Below, piece by piece: positions 44,192 to 56,613 of a DNA stretch of 64,000 nt. A program made the position numbers and the translations under genes. This stretch comes from Akebia trifoliata (taxonomy: Eukaryota > Streptophyta > Magnoliopsida > Ranunculales > Lardizabalaceae), in assembly GCA_017979445.1 (NCBI GenBank), contig CM030715.1:12206187-12270186 (forward strand). Direction: 5' to 3'. The notes beneath the pieces are model-generated. The model saw only the letters and a list, made by a program, of their open reading frames with translations, ran no database searches and was not told where the DNA came from. Every line of letters begins with the position of its first letter. Position 1 is the first letter of the stretch.

Positions 44192-45130
44192 GCCCCACTT
44201 GGGTCAAGGTCTACGTGGTTCTACTCTACCTTAATTGGCAAAGTATGAAGTTGGGTGGGGCCTTACTCTGACACGAATAATAAAGCACTAAGATGGGCCC
44301 TTTTGGGGGTCTAGGCCTATGTGGATCTGTTCTACCATAATTGGCAGGGTAAAAAACTGGTCGAGGCCCTACTCTGTCACGAGTACAATAACACTAAAGA
44401 TGGCCCCCATCTAGGTCTAGGCCTATATAGGTTTGCTCTGCTGTAATTAGTAGGGTAAGAAGCTGGTCAGGATCCTATTCTACCACGAGTACAATAGTGC
44501 TAAGATGGACCTCACTTGGGTTCGGGTCTATGTAGTTCTGCTCTATTTAAATTGGTAGGGTACTAAACTGGTCGAGACTCTGCTCTGGCACGAATAACAT
44601 AGCACTGAGTTGGACTCTATGGAGAGTCAAGTCTTTATAGCTCTCTTCTACCTTAACTAGTAAAGTGAATAGTTGGATGGCCATGCTCTGTCCTAAGTGA
44701 CAAAGCATAGAGATGGACTTATTTAAGAGTCAGGTCCTCGTAACTCTCCTTTAACTTAACTGGTAGAGTGAAGAGATTTGACGACTACACTCTATCCTGA
44801 GTGACAAAGCTCAGAGATGGGCTCATTTAAGAGTCGTGTCCTTATAGCTCTCATCTACCTTAACTGGTAGAGTAAAGAGTTGGACAGTCACGCTCTATTT
44901 TGAGTGACAAAGCACAAAGATTGGCTCATTTAAGAGTTAGGTCGTTCCAACTCTTCTCTGCTTTAACTAATAGAGTGAAGAGTTGGACGGCCACCCTCTT
45001 TCCTGAGTAATAAAGCACAGAGATGGGTCTATTTTAAAGATAGATCCTCATAGCCCTCCTTAACCTATAATTGTAAAGAAAAGAGCTTGACGGCTACAAT
45101 TTGCTCTAAAATGATAAAGCGCTATAATAG
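44192..45130 (+). repeat. ~104 bp tandem array, about nine copies
   Basis: Copies start at about 44292, 44399, 44504, 44609, 44712, 44816, 44919 and 45022 (phrase gatggg-c, then gtctaggcctatgt, ctgctctacc-taattggtagggta, ctggtcg, ctctg-cacgagta). The period is steady at 103-105 bp while the sequence drifts strongly from left to right. It lies upstream of an antisense gene and LTR of a Tat element, so it is probably that element's 3' UTR. Confidence 0.85.
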
Positions 45131-45712
45131 AACCTTTTGGAAGACAAGGGTGTGCATGATACAACTATGCCTTGATAGCATTGAGTGATATCCTATACTG
45201 CCTTAATGGATGTAACACAGAGTTAGAACCTTATTAAAAGACAATAACTCACAAAAACTACCCCAAAATAGAAGGTTATATTGCTTAAAATCCTAAGTGA
45301 TATTTTACTATGCACCTATTTTCGAGAAAGGTTATACCTACGTAAGGAAAACATAAGGTAGAACCTGGGGGGAAGAGATAATGATACATACAGTGCAAGG
45401 TGATAAACTGCAAGCATTGCAAGAAAATAAATCAAATTTTTTGTTGAAGTATTTATGTAAAGCAAAGTGTATACTACAAGCAGTGTAGAAAGTAGATCAG
45501 ATTTTTCTAAAATGCTTAAGTAAAACAAAATATACAGCACAAACAATGTGAAATGGTAAAGTCTATGCTAAGTTAAGAGTAGAGTAGTAGTTAGCATAAA
45601 AATAGAGTTTTTCATTAATAATGAAATAAGTACAAGAGAAATCCCAAAAATGAGAGAGTACAGTAAAAATAGAGCAAAAGCAAAGCATAATAAAAACCAA
45701 GAGACAAGTCCT
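45131..45712. other. Spacer between array and antisense gene
   Basis: AT-rich, with a loose duplication (gcattg-agaaaataaatcaa near 45415 and gcagtgtagaaagtagatca near 45480). No gene is present. Confidence 0.45.
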
Positions 45713-48108
45713 CATTCAACAACAGAGGAATAATTGGCAAGAGATGAAACCTTGGCAGGATTGGGAGGATCGATTGTCTCATCCTAATACATCATTGATA
45801 GGGACATGAGGTGGGTCACTGGCAGGGGCAAGCGAGTCGATCTATCTGGCTTGATTCAAATCTATAATCCATCCAGCCTCCATAAGCTTATCAGGGACTT
45901 GATCCAGGATAGCAACTGGGTTCCCTTCCTCATCCAGTTGGAAGGCTAGGACTCACTTGTAGTCACCAGGCCAGCTGAGAATTTCCCTAGAGGGAGGACC
46001 AGCAGAACCATCATAATCCTCATTGTTTTATTCACCTCCTCATCCTCATACTGAAGCCGAGCAACCTTAAAGCCTTCATGATAGGCCTTGATAAAATCTT
46101 CCTCTATCAATCGAGAGTATTGGACTTGTTGTTGACCTAGTAGTTTTTTGGTCTCAGCCTCATCCACATCGGCCTATGTTGCCCTGGCTGACTCAAGACT
46201 AGTCCTAAAGGAGCCTAGCACAAGCTCCTACTGCTGCACTCACTCTTAGAGATCTGCCAGCTCTATGTCTCTCATCTGTACTCTCTCATTGTAGCTGGCC
46301 AGTTCCAGTTGAAGAATACCCTGAAAATCTATCAATTTCTTATTGTTGGCATCCAAGACTAAGTTTGTTTTGGAAAATTGGGCCAAGTTCGCCTCCATCT
46401 TTTTTTTGGCCTCTTAAGAAAATTTGCTAAAGAAGGCTAACTCAACTTGAAGTAGAACGATTTTTTCTTCATAATCCCTAGTCAGGGTGGTTGCCTAGTC
46501 CTCAACTTCATGCCACTTCAGAAAGGCCAAGGTACCATAGGAGTTGGCCTGCAAGAAAATAAAGTAATAAAATAAGTAAAGCACGAAGAGTAAAGAGTAG
46601 AGTGGAAATAGTAGAAAATTACCTGATAAAGGCCATGAATGACCCGACCAAAGTCTAGATTAACATTGGCCCAGTCCATAACATCCCAGTCCTTGGGGGA
46701 AATGGAGTGGGAGAGTAAGGAGGCTGAGATAATAGGATTCCTCACCCTATAGCTCTTGTTGAAAACATGGTCAAAATGGGCCCAAAAATTGTTGTTCTCA
46801 TTTCCATCCTGGAGTAAAGCCCCATGACTCCTTTATGAAAAAACTGTTTCCTCCAAGGAAGTCATAAGGTCACTAGGACCCTCTTGCTCAAACTCCTTTG
46901 GGGGGAAGGGCTCCTCTAGCTCTTCCGTATCAGTATGTGCCTCTTGCACGATTAGAGCTCAAAAATAGGGCTATGCTCCCTAATGGCATCAAAACTCTGC
47001 ACTGCCTAAGCATGAATCTTATTAGGAAACTCAATAGGAGCAATAGCAACAGTAGAAGCAAAAGTAGAATTCGAAGTAGAAGTAGAAGTAGAAGCAGAAG
47101 CAAGAGCAGCTAGTTCTCCATGCACTAGTATTAGCTAACCTGCTTCTCCAGTGTGGATGGAGGCACATGGAGCCAGATTCCTCTTCTTTTTCTTCCTATC
47201 CTGGTTAAAGGGAAGGGTAACCCTGATAGTAAGGGTAAGGGAGAGAGGATATTCTGAGATGTCAATATTCATGGCGTCAGAGGATCCTAAGAGGGATAAA
47301 GGAGAGGGAAGGGCAAGCACAGAGACAAAGGGAGAAGAAAGGTCTTCCGAGATCTACTCGACTAATCAAAGGGAACCTATTGTGCAAGTAGCTGAGGCAA
47401 AGAAGAAGAGGAAGGATAGGTCTGATCTCCTTCGATCACCTCATTGGTCACCCTAGTTTGAAGACCCACTGCCACTAGTCCCCTATCTTTGGATGCTTTG
47501 CACTACTCTTTCCTAACCTCAACAATAGAAAGGGTAGAAAAATCTGTAAAAAAAAAAAGAAATAAAGGTCAAAGTTAGATTAAACTTTACACAAGGCCAA
47601 AAAATGTGATGCAACTAAGTGCCTAAAAGCTAGACTTACTTTGAAAGGTTTGAGGGACCCTGAATCCCTCACGAGAAGTGCCAGGAGCAAACTTCCAGTT
47701 CCCGAAGACAATTAGGGTTGTATCATCCTTTGTCAACATTAGGAAGAGACGGAACCAGCGCAACTACTGCATTCTTGGAAGATAGCGAGTAGTACCTAGG
47801 ACACTGGGGATAGCTATCAAGTTGCATTTGGATAAGAAGTCATTGTGGATTATACCCATTTTCTCTACTATCTCCACCAAGTAGTAAAAGTTGCTAAATA
47901 TTTAGCCTAAGGCCAAGTTTATTTTACTCAACACCTCCCTAAGAAAGGGATAGAGAGAAAAACTTAGGCCAGCCTTGATTTGATCAGCATAAACCATGAT
48001 TTTCCCCTGATGATACTCGTCAGGGTTCTTGGGGTCTTTGTAAACCCGAATGGACACAGAAACAGGGATATAAAATCCCTTCCGAAGTTGAGTCATATTG
48101 ACAGCCAT
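45713..48108 (-). pseudogene. Antisense multi-exon gene of a Tat element (aORF-like)
   Basis: On the minus strand, exon 1 runs 48108-47640 from MAVNMTQLRKGFYIPVSVSI with DEYHQGKIMVYADQIKAGLS and FSLYPFLREVL, then reads FRLFLMLTKDDTTLIVFGNW. Stops lie at 47902 and 47764. It ends at a GTAAGT donor (47634-47639). Exon 2 (47543-46623) follows a T-rich acceptor; it encodes a Ser/Thr/Ala-rich linker (about 47040-47110) and HSISPKDWDVMDWANVNLDF, ending at GTAATT. Exon 3 starts at 46548 after TTTCTTGCAG and is a long coiled-coil region. The pattern matches the 'putative gypsy-type transposon' proteins and antisense ORFs reported between pol and 3' LTR in some Tat elements. Function is unknown. Several stops make this copy a pseudogene. 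Confidence 0.68.
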
Positions 48109-48276
48109 TGAGAAATTAAGTTTGTAGAAAAGAAAAGGTAAGAATAAAAGATTACCTCGGCCTGAGAGGGGTAAAGATGGTGGTGAAGCAGAGAGAAATG
48201 AAACTTAACAAACATAGGAAGATGAGATCACAAAAGGCAATAGCACAGTAGGAAGAGAAAGTGACGCAAGCCTCTT

Positions 48277-48283
48277 CTTTATA
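48277..48283 (-). promoter_or_regulatory. TATA box of the antisense gene
   Basis: On the minus strand TATAAAG followed by aagaggcttgcg, about 170 bases before the ATG at 48108. It faces away from the LTR. Confidence 0.5.
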
Positions 48284-48364
48284 GGAGAATGTAAAGAAGT
48301 ACATACATCTGGGAGGATAACTTAATCCAACCTAACCGTCGCAGCCTGGGGCGTAATGCAAATG

Positions 48365-49125
48365 TTAATGGGGGCACGTGGACGGCCACAGATAAGGGAT
48401 GATTCATCTCAGCCATTAGAAAAGATTTGAAATAACATTGCATTGAATGTATCAATTCATTAAAAGTAGAATCATGGCTACCAATAAAAATAAGGATGCG
48501 TGTCACGAGAAGACAGCGAGACTTCGTGTCTCCTCGAGAGGAGGTAATTGTAGAGGAAAATAATCGCACAATCATCTAGACCATACACGTGTCCAAGCCA
48601 GTTAAGTGGTACCATGAGCAGATCAGCCTTCGAAGCACTACCTAGCAGAATGGTAGGCCAGGGTAGAGAGTACCTAACCTGGCTAGAAGGATAGCACAAT
48701 TCTGAGCAAGACTTGGTCTACCAAATCCGGTCAAAGAATACCAGTAATCTTTACTTGCACTCACCAAACCCAGAGATCTCGGGGGAGATCTCCCCAGTGT
48801 AGCATATCCAATCCCAAAGATCCCCATTCCGTTTATGATCCAGGGAATCAGATGATTCTCTAGGATTACCTCTCACGAGAAGGGAAAATCCCGATTGAAA
48901 GGAAGGATCTATAAATAGCACAGTATACATAGACTTAATAATATTTTGATCAATTGAGAGTCTAACCAGTAATATCCATTATTTCTCTACTACTATAACT
49001 TGAGCATCGAAGAATTTTTGGCAAGTACCACATTGATGCTAGCGAAGAGGTGGAAGAAACATCTTTGAATCTGTGAGGCAAAGTCCATCAGCACCGTTCG
49101 TTAGAATTTGACCCCATAGGTTCCA
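48365..49125 (+). mobile_element. LTR (3') of the Tat element with the antisense gene
   Basis: It shares blocks with 33600-34312 (gatgcgtgtcacgagaagac, gagacttcgtgtctcctcga), has a TATA-type ctataaatagca at about 48910, and ends with ttttggcaagtaccacattg-type text. The exact start is unclear; a possible polypurine-like aatgggggcac lies at 48367. The right end is joined to an Athila fragment. Confidence 0.6.
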
Positions 49126-49144
49126 TCTTAACTTTTCGTATAAA

Positions 49145-50455
49145 CAAAGTGAACCTATTCAGTTTAGTGGTCCTCTAAGTTACAATAAAAACTATCCTAA
49201 ACAAGTTGTCCTTCAATGAATCAAGCCATTGTTCCACAAATACCGTATCAAGTTCAACAATCTATTGAAAGTAGAGTCATAATTCTAGATTCCATGACCA
49301 ATTATAATTCAATTGACCAGCAACAACCATCCTTAGAATCTATGATGGTAGAGTTGATGAAACAACAACAGCAACTCATCCAAACTCAACAGTAGACAAA
49401 TGAAAATCAAACTCAGATTAATCAAGTTACTACTCGGTCCATAGCTAAGATAAAAATTTAGTTGGGTCTCTTTCCTTGGAGGAAGAAAAAAATGTCAATT
49501 CCCCAGTCAAAATGTTCCTAATCCTAGAGGTCAACCTACGGCTTCCAACAGATCAAAGGGTGAATATGAGGTAAGAAGCCATTCTGAAGCTTCGCAAGAC
49601 TCCATCCAAGCTATCCCCACATTGAGGTCAGGAAATAAGGTAGATAACAAGGTCCAGCCTATTAATAAGGAAGATGATGTCCCAGAGAAGGATAAAATTC
49701 AAGTAGAAAAAATCGTAGAATCTCCTAAGGAGAAGGAGATAGATTTGGAAAAACTTATCATCGTTCCACTAATTCCAAAACCTCTATTTTTCCATCGCCT
49801 TAGAGATAATAAGAAGAGTAAGCAATTCGAGAAAGTCATCAATGATTTCAAAATGTGCACATCAATATTCCATTCTTAGATGTCATTAAGCAAATACATT
49901 TTTATGCAAAATTCCTTAAAGATTTAACCACAACTAATAGGAAAACACCATTTCCTCGAGAAGCCATCATGGCAATCCAAGCTTCGTCTCTCATTCAACA
50001 AAATGATTGTATCAAAATTTAAATATCACACATGTCTTACAATTTGCATTCATATTGGAGATTAAGTGGTTGAAAAATGCCGCTTAAACTTAGGGGCGAA
50101 TATAAACCTTTTACCTTACTTGATTTATAAACAACTATGTTTGGGGGTTTTAAAATCCATCGATATCACATTGATTTTAGGCGATAAGTCTATTAAGGTT
50201 CTCAAAGGTGTAGTTGAAGCCATAATAGTGAAAGTTAAGATTTATATTTCCTAGTTGACTTTGTTATCTTAGATACAAAGCCAATTATCAATCTGCATAA
50301 TCATGTTCCTATAATCTAAAGATGTCTATTTTTAGCGACTTTTGACGTAGTCATTTATTGTAAAAATGGGATTATGACTTTGGTATTCAGGGATATAAAA
50401 TTCAAATTGAAAGTCTTCCACAATTTTCAAGAAATTTATCTACACGATGATGTGA
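49145..50455 (+). mobile_element. Athila fragment: gag tail and protease, decayed
   Basis: On the plus strand, broken frames read SMMVELMKQQQQLIQTQQ, then DNKVQPINKEDDVPEKDKIQ, PKPLFFHRLRDNKKSKQFEK, and VEKCRLNLGANINLLPYLIY. These follow the minus-strand Athila element at 63525-62740 residue for residue with many changes. The protease active-site D-L-G-A-S is N-L-G-A-N here. Several stops and frame changes occur, so this is an old dead copy on the opposite strand from the young Athila element. Confidence 0.85.
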
Positions 50456-50460
50456 TTTTT

Positions 50461-51225
50461 TAGAGAAAAGGTGATGTGGGTAGTTAATTTTTTGAAAAAA
50501 AGTGATGGGGTGGGTGGTTTGATGAGGGAGGAGAGAGGGGGTGACGACATGTGTCACCTTTTGATGATAAAAGAGTGATTGATTGATATGGGTTGTGGTT
50601 TATGGGTTTGGGTTGTGGGTTAGATATGAATTGGATATGGGCATGGGTTTAGGGGCATTGGGTTTGGGTTATGAAATGGTTTTGGGTTTTAGGAATTGGT
50701 TGGGGTTATCTTGGAATGGGTTTTGAGGGTATAGGTTGGTTTTAGATTTTAGGTGATGTGGGATTGAGTTTAGGTTAGGGAGGAGGTGAGAAAGGCATTT
50801 TTTAGTGTTGAGGGTTTGTGGGCTTTAAGTAGGCTTAGGGTAATTGGATTCGGGAGCGGAGCGGTGAAGGTAGAGGAAGTAATAAGTGTCCCAAGTTTCA
50901 CATTTTTTATTTTATCTATTTTTTTGAGATTTTGAAATTATTGAATTTATCAAAATGTCACGTGTTGGCAAATCAGGCTTTTTAGGCCCGTTGGTGAACT
51001 TTATCGAAAATTTAGCGTTTTTGGTTTTGGAAGTGGAGCGGCGAATATTGGGAAAGCGGAGGGTAGGCCGAGTCCTCTTGGTGGGCCCCCCAAACCATTA
51101 GGAGGTCTTAAGGGCCTTGGTTGGATCAAAATGTCACTTTTCAATGACTTGGGCCCTTAAGGCCCGTTGACCAATTTATTTGGAAAATCGATATTTTTGG
51201 ACCCTTTCAAATTGGGGTGTCTACA
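50461..51225 (-). repeat. Partial 3' LTR of the decayed Tat element
   Basis: On the minus strand it starts TGTAGACACCCCAATTTG at 51225 and continues as C/A-rich U3 (many aaaaccca and acccaaaccc words). It stops near 50461 where the Athila fragment begins. Confidence 0.75.
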
Positions 51226-51240
51226 GTTGCCCTTCTTTGC
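51226..51240 (-). promoter_or_regulatory. Polypurine tract, minus strand
   Basis: GCAAAGAAGGGCAAC precedes TGTAGACACC on the minus strand. Confidence 0.75.
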
Positions 51241-54167
51241 AAGAATTGGTGCAAATAACTACAAAGAATAGACCAAACCTCTATTTGTACGGGCTAGAAA
51301 AATTCTGTAAAAACGCGATCTTGAATTACCGACTGTATTGAAGATTTTTTTTTGTAGAAGAAGGCTACTCAAGCACAGGGTCTGACAGAGTTTCGCCTTA
51401 TTAATTCCTTGATCTCGATGGCGCGGAGTTCGTGTGAGATCTTGGATTTGATGACATTTTAATGAGTTTAGAAATTCAGATATTTCTTCAGTCGCGTTTT
51501 AAAAAATCGGGATTGAGTACAACTCAAAGGGATTTTTGAGATTTTTTTTATTTTTGATTTTTTTTTTGTATTTTCTCGATTTTCAATTTTTGATTTTTGA
51601 TTTTTGATTTTTGCTTTTTTTTTTTTTGTAAGGTGTATTCTTGTCTTCTTTACTTTCTTTCTTCTACAACCTAAAATCCATTCTTTATTATCTTTATAAG
51701 TTAATCCTCCCTATTTATGCATTGTCCCTTTAATGAAGTCTTTGATCTTTTCAACGGTGCAAGTAATAAGGTTGTTACCAGTTGCCACAGATCCAAGAGG
51801 GAGTTTTATTGTTGAAGTCGAATCAACAAAGATCTGAAGGTAGGAGGGCTACATAGTCTAAGTCACCCCCATTTATAACCACATTCATTTAAACAATATC
51901 AACAGGAGCATAGACTACGAACGAGCCTGTTGCATAGGTGCTACTCTCTTGCAAGGCGTTCGCACTGTCGATCTAAGGTAGTAACCCATCGTTTTTCTTC
52001 AAATCCAAGGTCAGAGTTAACCCGTGTTCTATATATACTGTGAACTACTTTGCCATCCACTTCTACATGTTCGACCCATATGACCTTGGAGTAACTATTT
52101 GGCATTTCTTGGATTAAACAACCTGATAGCCTTCTTCGACATCTCGATATCAGGCTAGGACACAAATGATCCAAGGAAACATCAACCACCACCCCAAATC
52201 CTTTCGGCATGTTGTTTACAATACCTTACAAAGAAGCTCTCTCAAGTTGGAACCAAAGGTGAAGAGAGTTGAAATTCTGCTGTCATTACTTGAAGGGCTC
52301 CATTTTAGTTTTCTACTACGCCTGTTGATACGACCTCAAGAGTCATTGCTCTTGAAACAATGCTAGAAAACACGGTGGACCACTGATTCATCCATAAGGA
52401 TCTCAACGAGGTTAGTATGATTCATTATAACAACGGTCGTTTCTCGAGAAGCTTTTGACTTCAATCCAAATAGTTTTTGCCCAATTCCCTTTGGGAATGT
52501 TTGCATGTACTCATCTTCACTTAGAATCTCATAACCATGATCAAGGCTATGTACCCACAACGGTTCCCCTAGTTGGACCATTCTTATAAACTCTTCCATT
52601 GCTGCAACTGCGAGTTTGATGATCAATGATTTATCTGCTTCAGTAGGCCCGGAGAGTAATATCAGGAGAGGCTTGCTCGGGGTCCCTGCTTCGATGCCTT
52701 CGCATTTTATCTAGTGAGTCGTGATGCTTCAGACGCCAAGGTGATAATGAGGTACCTTATTTTTTTTAGCAAAAATATAATGTGAAACTTTTGAAATAAA
52801 AAGAAAATAGGTTTTTTTACTTATCTGGCCTCAGGTGTATCTAATGCTTTGAAAATTTAAAGTTTGAATAAGTTCTAGATTTTTCATCATCGACCAAAAT
52901 AGTAGTTTTTCTTTTTGAAATTTTATGAAATGTCTTTATCAAATGAGTACGATAAATTCAGAGTTTGTAAAATCTTTGGTTGTGACGATCTTGGTGTTTT
53001 TGCCAAACACAGAGGATATAAACGTCAATTGCTCTTTTGGTTCCTTTAGAGTTATCCTTAGTGCCCTGGTAGTGCTTGGACCACAGGTTTTGGGAAAGAT
53101 TTCACTGTTCAGAGTTTATACTCTTGCGGGCCAGGATTTTTTTATTTTTATTTTTTTTATTTTTTATTTTTTATTTTTTATTTTTTTGTTTACTCTTATT
53201 GCCCCTGGTGCCAATTACGATTTTCACCAGACCTGGTTTCTACATTTTTGCGTATTGATGTCCTTTTTGAGATTTTCATCGTGTCGGTGACTTTGATCTT
53301 GCCAAAGTCTGATTCTTTTACTCATAGCGTCCTTTCAGGTTTTCACTATGCCCTTTCAGACCATGTTTGTATTTTTCATTTTTTTTCATTATAATTCTGC
53401 TCAGAGTCTCTGTGTCTTTGTGCCTAGGTGACTCAAGTTGAGCTACGAGATCGGCGACTCTACTATTGTAGTGGCACTCTTTCTTGAGTAACAAATCTAG
53501 ATTACCTTCTCGAGTTCGCTGACGACTATTCGTGGTTCGGCAACTCAAGTTGAGCCGCGAGATCGACTACTCTATACTTCGAGTACTCTTTTTTTTTCGA
53601 ATATCCGACCTAGATTCCCCTCTCGAGTCTTCCAACGACTAATAAGACTTTTGAGATCCGGACCAAGTCGCAAGATCATTGGTACTGCCACTGTCATTAT
53701 GTTGCCTTAGAACATTCTCTGATCAAAAAGGACTTTAAGTAGGATGAAACGTTGGCTTAGACTAATGGTGGTGGAAGGATAAAAAAAGGTTGAGGTTTGG
53801 GCCTAAGTTATCTAAGGTGGGCTAAACGTAGGGTTTGTCTATTTTTGTTTAAAAAAGGTGATCTATGTCTCCTCCCATCGTCTCTCGAACTTGTTTAGCT
53901 GGAGATTTGGGTCGAGCTTAGATAAAGTATCCAAGTTTTTGATTTTTTTTATTTTTTTGTATTTTTAGCCGTTCACAGTTTATCCTCATGCAGGCCAAGA
54001 GTATTTTGATGCTTTGATATTTCTGATTTTCTCTTCTTTTATCTTTTTTTTTTAACTTGCCCCAGTCTTAGGTTAAGAAATGAACGTGATGGCTCAAAGG
54101 CGTTGACTAAGGTTGATATTTGATTTAAAATAGCAAAGATGGCATTTCATCATCTCAGGGTCGGTTT
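51241..54167 (-). other. 3' UTR of the decayed Tat element
   Basis: About 2.9 kb without a supported gene. 51900-52730 has a non-repetitive stretch with modest open frames on the minus strand (for example 52626-52363, 87 codons) but no family is recognised. 53190-53350 holds hairpin units (CATAG/CTATG at 53323-53350, TGGT/ACCA at 53206-53229, GACTTTG/CAAAGTC near 53289-53310). 53410-53660 has a repeated gactcaagttgagc palindromic phrase. Confidence 0.65.
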
Positions 54168-55331
54168 TTAGGCGTAGTATTTCTTGACGATGTCAACATT
54201 GATCGGTTGCGGGAAGACTTGTCCGTCCATTTCTATAAGGATCAGAGCTTCTCCTATCATTACCCTTTTCACGATAAATGGTCCTTCATAGTTTGGTTGA
54301 AACTTTCCCCTGACATCTTCTTGGATTGGTGGAATTTTTCTGAGAACAAGATTTTTTGGTGAGAAATCCCTAGGCTTGAATTTCTTATTGTAGGCACGAG
54401 CTATTCGTTGCTGATAGATATGTCTATGAAAAATGGCAGCAAGGTACTTCTCTTCAATTAGATTTAGTTGGTCGACCCGAGCTTGAACCCATTCAGCTTC
54501 ATCCAACTCTACTTCTTTTAAGATTCGAAGGGAAGGGATCTCGACCTCGACAGGTAAGACTGCTTCCATTTCATATACCAATGAATATGGAGTTGCCCCA
54601 GTCGAAGTCCTGAACGAGGTTTGATAGGGGTGAAGTGCAAAATGCAGCATATTGTGCCAATCTTTGTACGTAACTGTCATCTTCTAGATTATTTTCTTGA
54701 TATTCTTGTTGGCTGCCTCGACTGCTCCATTCATCTTAGGTCTATAGGGTACAAAGCTGTGATGAGTGATCTGAAAATCTTAGCACATCTTAATCATGTC
54801 TTTGTTCTTGAAGTTTTTGGCATTATCAGTTACTAGTCCGCTAGGAAGCCCGTATCTGCAGATAATGTTGTTCTTGACAAACTTCAAGACGTTGCTCTTG
54901 GTGACATTGGCATAAGAAGCTACTTCTACCCATTTGGTAAAGTAATCAATAGCAACAAGGATGAAACGATGTCCGTTTGCAGCTTTAGTTGAGATTTGTC
55001 CGATGACATCTATGCCCCAAAATGAGAAGGGCCAATGGGTGGTCATGTTATGCAGTTTTGAAGGTGTAGCATTGATCTTGTTGGCGTAGATCTGACATAG
55101 ATGGAATTTGCGGACATGCTGATACCAGTCACTCTCCATTATCGGCCAATAATATCCCATCCGCATAATTGTCTTCGCTAGCATATGACCATTCATGTGG
55201 GGTCCACAGACTCCACCATGTACAGTCTCGATTAATCGTTTTGCTTCAGTTTCTGCCACACACAGAAGTAAGACCTCGTGGTGCGATTTCTTGTATAGAA
55301 TGTTGTTGCTGATGAAGAATTTCCCTGCCAA
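54168..55331 (-). pseudogene. Integrase, two in-frame stops
   Basis: From 55331 it reads AGKFFISNNILYKKS, GGVCGPHMNGHMLAKTIMRM, WGIDVIGQISTKAANGHRFI, LVTDNAKNF. A stop near 54780 follows, then YRPKMNGAVEAANKN, a second stop, and the C-terminal domain ending DIVKKYYA at 54168. All pieces are in one frame. The zinc finger is damaged: the usual T-C-x-x-C is KFHLC. The three catalytic residues D, D, E are still there. It is not functional because of the stops. Confidence 0.9.
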
Positions 55332-55684
55332 TTTCTAGATAGTCCTTCGATCATTTGGAGTTGAATCTAAGGGGAGGATTCGATCTTCGAGATATGCCTG
55401 TATGTCTGAGAATCATGACTTTTCCTCGAATTCTTCTACTTCGACAGGTAAGCAATAGGCTGGCTCATCTTGAATTCCAATCTCAATAGGGTCGATAACT
55501 AAGTCTTCTGAAATGCTAATCATAGAAACGAGCGTAGCTAGCGCATCTACAAACTGATTCTTAGCTCTCGGCATGTATGTGAATGAAATTCTATCAAAGC
55601 ATGAGCTTAGTTCCTCTACATACTCGTGGTAAGGAACTAGTCTTTATTCTCGGGTCTTTCATTCTCCAGTCGTTTGATAGACTA

Positions 55685-56235
55685 CTAAGCTTGAATCTCC
55701 AAAACATCGATCTCATCTACCTCGAGATCCAGTGCTGCTTTCAACCCTACTATGGATGCTTCATCTTCAGCCTCGTTGTTAGAACATTGGAATTTCAATA
55801 TAATGGCGATTGGCACGTGGGATCCATCCGGTTTGATCAAGACTGCCCCTATTCCGTTTCCTTTCTGATTAGCTACTTCGTCGAAGTACATTTTCCAACC
55901 TGGTTCTTCATCATCGTCCTCGACCTCAGTGAATAGTATGGTTTCATCTGAAAAGTTCATTTTCAATGGCTCGTAGTCAGGCAACGGGTACTCAGCTAGG
56001 TGGTCGGCGATGGCTTGCCCTTTGATGGCCTTTGAGTGACATAGGTGATGTCGAACTCAGATAATAATAATTGCCACTTCGATGTACGACCTATTAATGC
56101 TGGTTTCACGAAAAGGTACTTCAGGGAGTCCATTCTGGCAATAAACATAGTTGAGTAACTAAGCAAATAATGACGTGGTCGTTGAGATGCCCAGACTAGT
56201 GCACAACAAGTTTTCTCAAATGTTGAATATTTCAC
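55685..56235 (-). pseudogene. Tandem RNase H domains, broken
   Basis: The first domain (56235-55996) reads MKYSTFEKTCCALVWASQRP, MFIARMDSLKYLF and WQLLLSEFDITYVTQRPSKG, then stops. The archaeal-type domain (55984-55685) reads WKMYFDEVANQKGNGIGAVL, with the usual D-G-A changed to D-E-V, and EAEDEASIVGLKAALDLE. The dual arrangement is as in the element at 13659-16163. The rest of the second domain (to 55331) is out of frame. Confidence 0.85.
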
Positions 56236-56613
56236 TTTGTACTCGGTAAATTTCTTACTGAGATAGTAGATGGCCTACTCCTTCCATCCTGATTCATCGT
56301 GTTGTCCTAATACATACCTCATTGATGTTTCTTGCACTGAGATGTACATAAGTAGGGGTTGCCCTGGAGTAAGAGGGACTAGGACTGGTGGATTGAGAAA
56401 ATATTGCTTGATTTTATCGAATGCTTCCTAACAGTTTTTGTTCCACTTCTTCGGCATGTCTTTCCTTAGTAGCTTGAAGACTGGCTCACAGATAGGCATG
56501 AGTTGAGCAATGAAACAGCTAATATACTGTATTCTCCCCAAGAATGCCCGAACATCTCTCTTTGAAACGGGTACTTTTATCTCGAGGATATACTTGGTTT
56601 TTGTTGGATCTAT

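Noticed and set aside
46898..47113. Forward frame with an SR-like tail
   Set aside because: It is the opposite strand of the Ser/Thr/Ala-rich linker in exon 2 of the antisense gene; the AGTAGA-type repeats make both strands look biased.
52925..53290. Forward frame with hydrophobic run
   Set aside because: The hydrophobic part is a T-rich simple repeat (Phe/Leu/Ile codons) antisense to the Tat 3' UTR.
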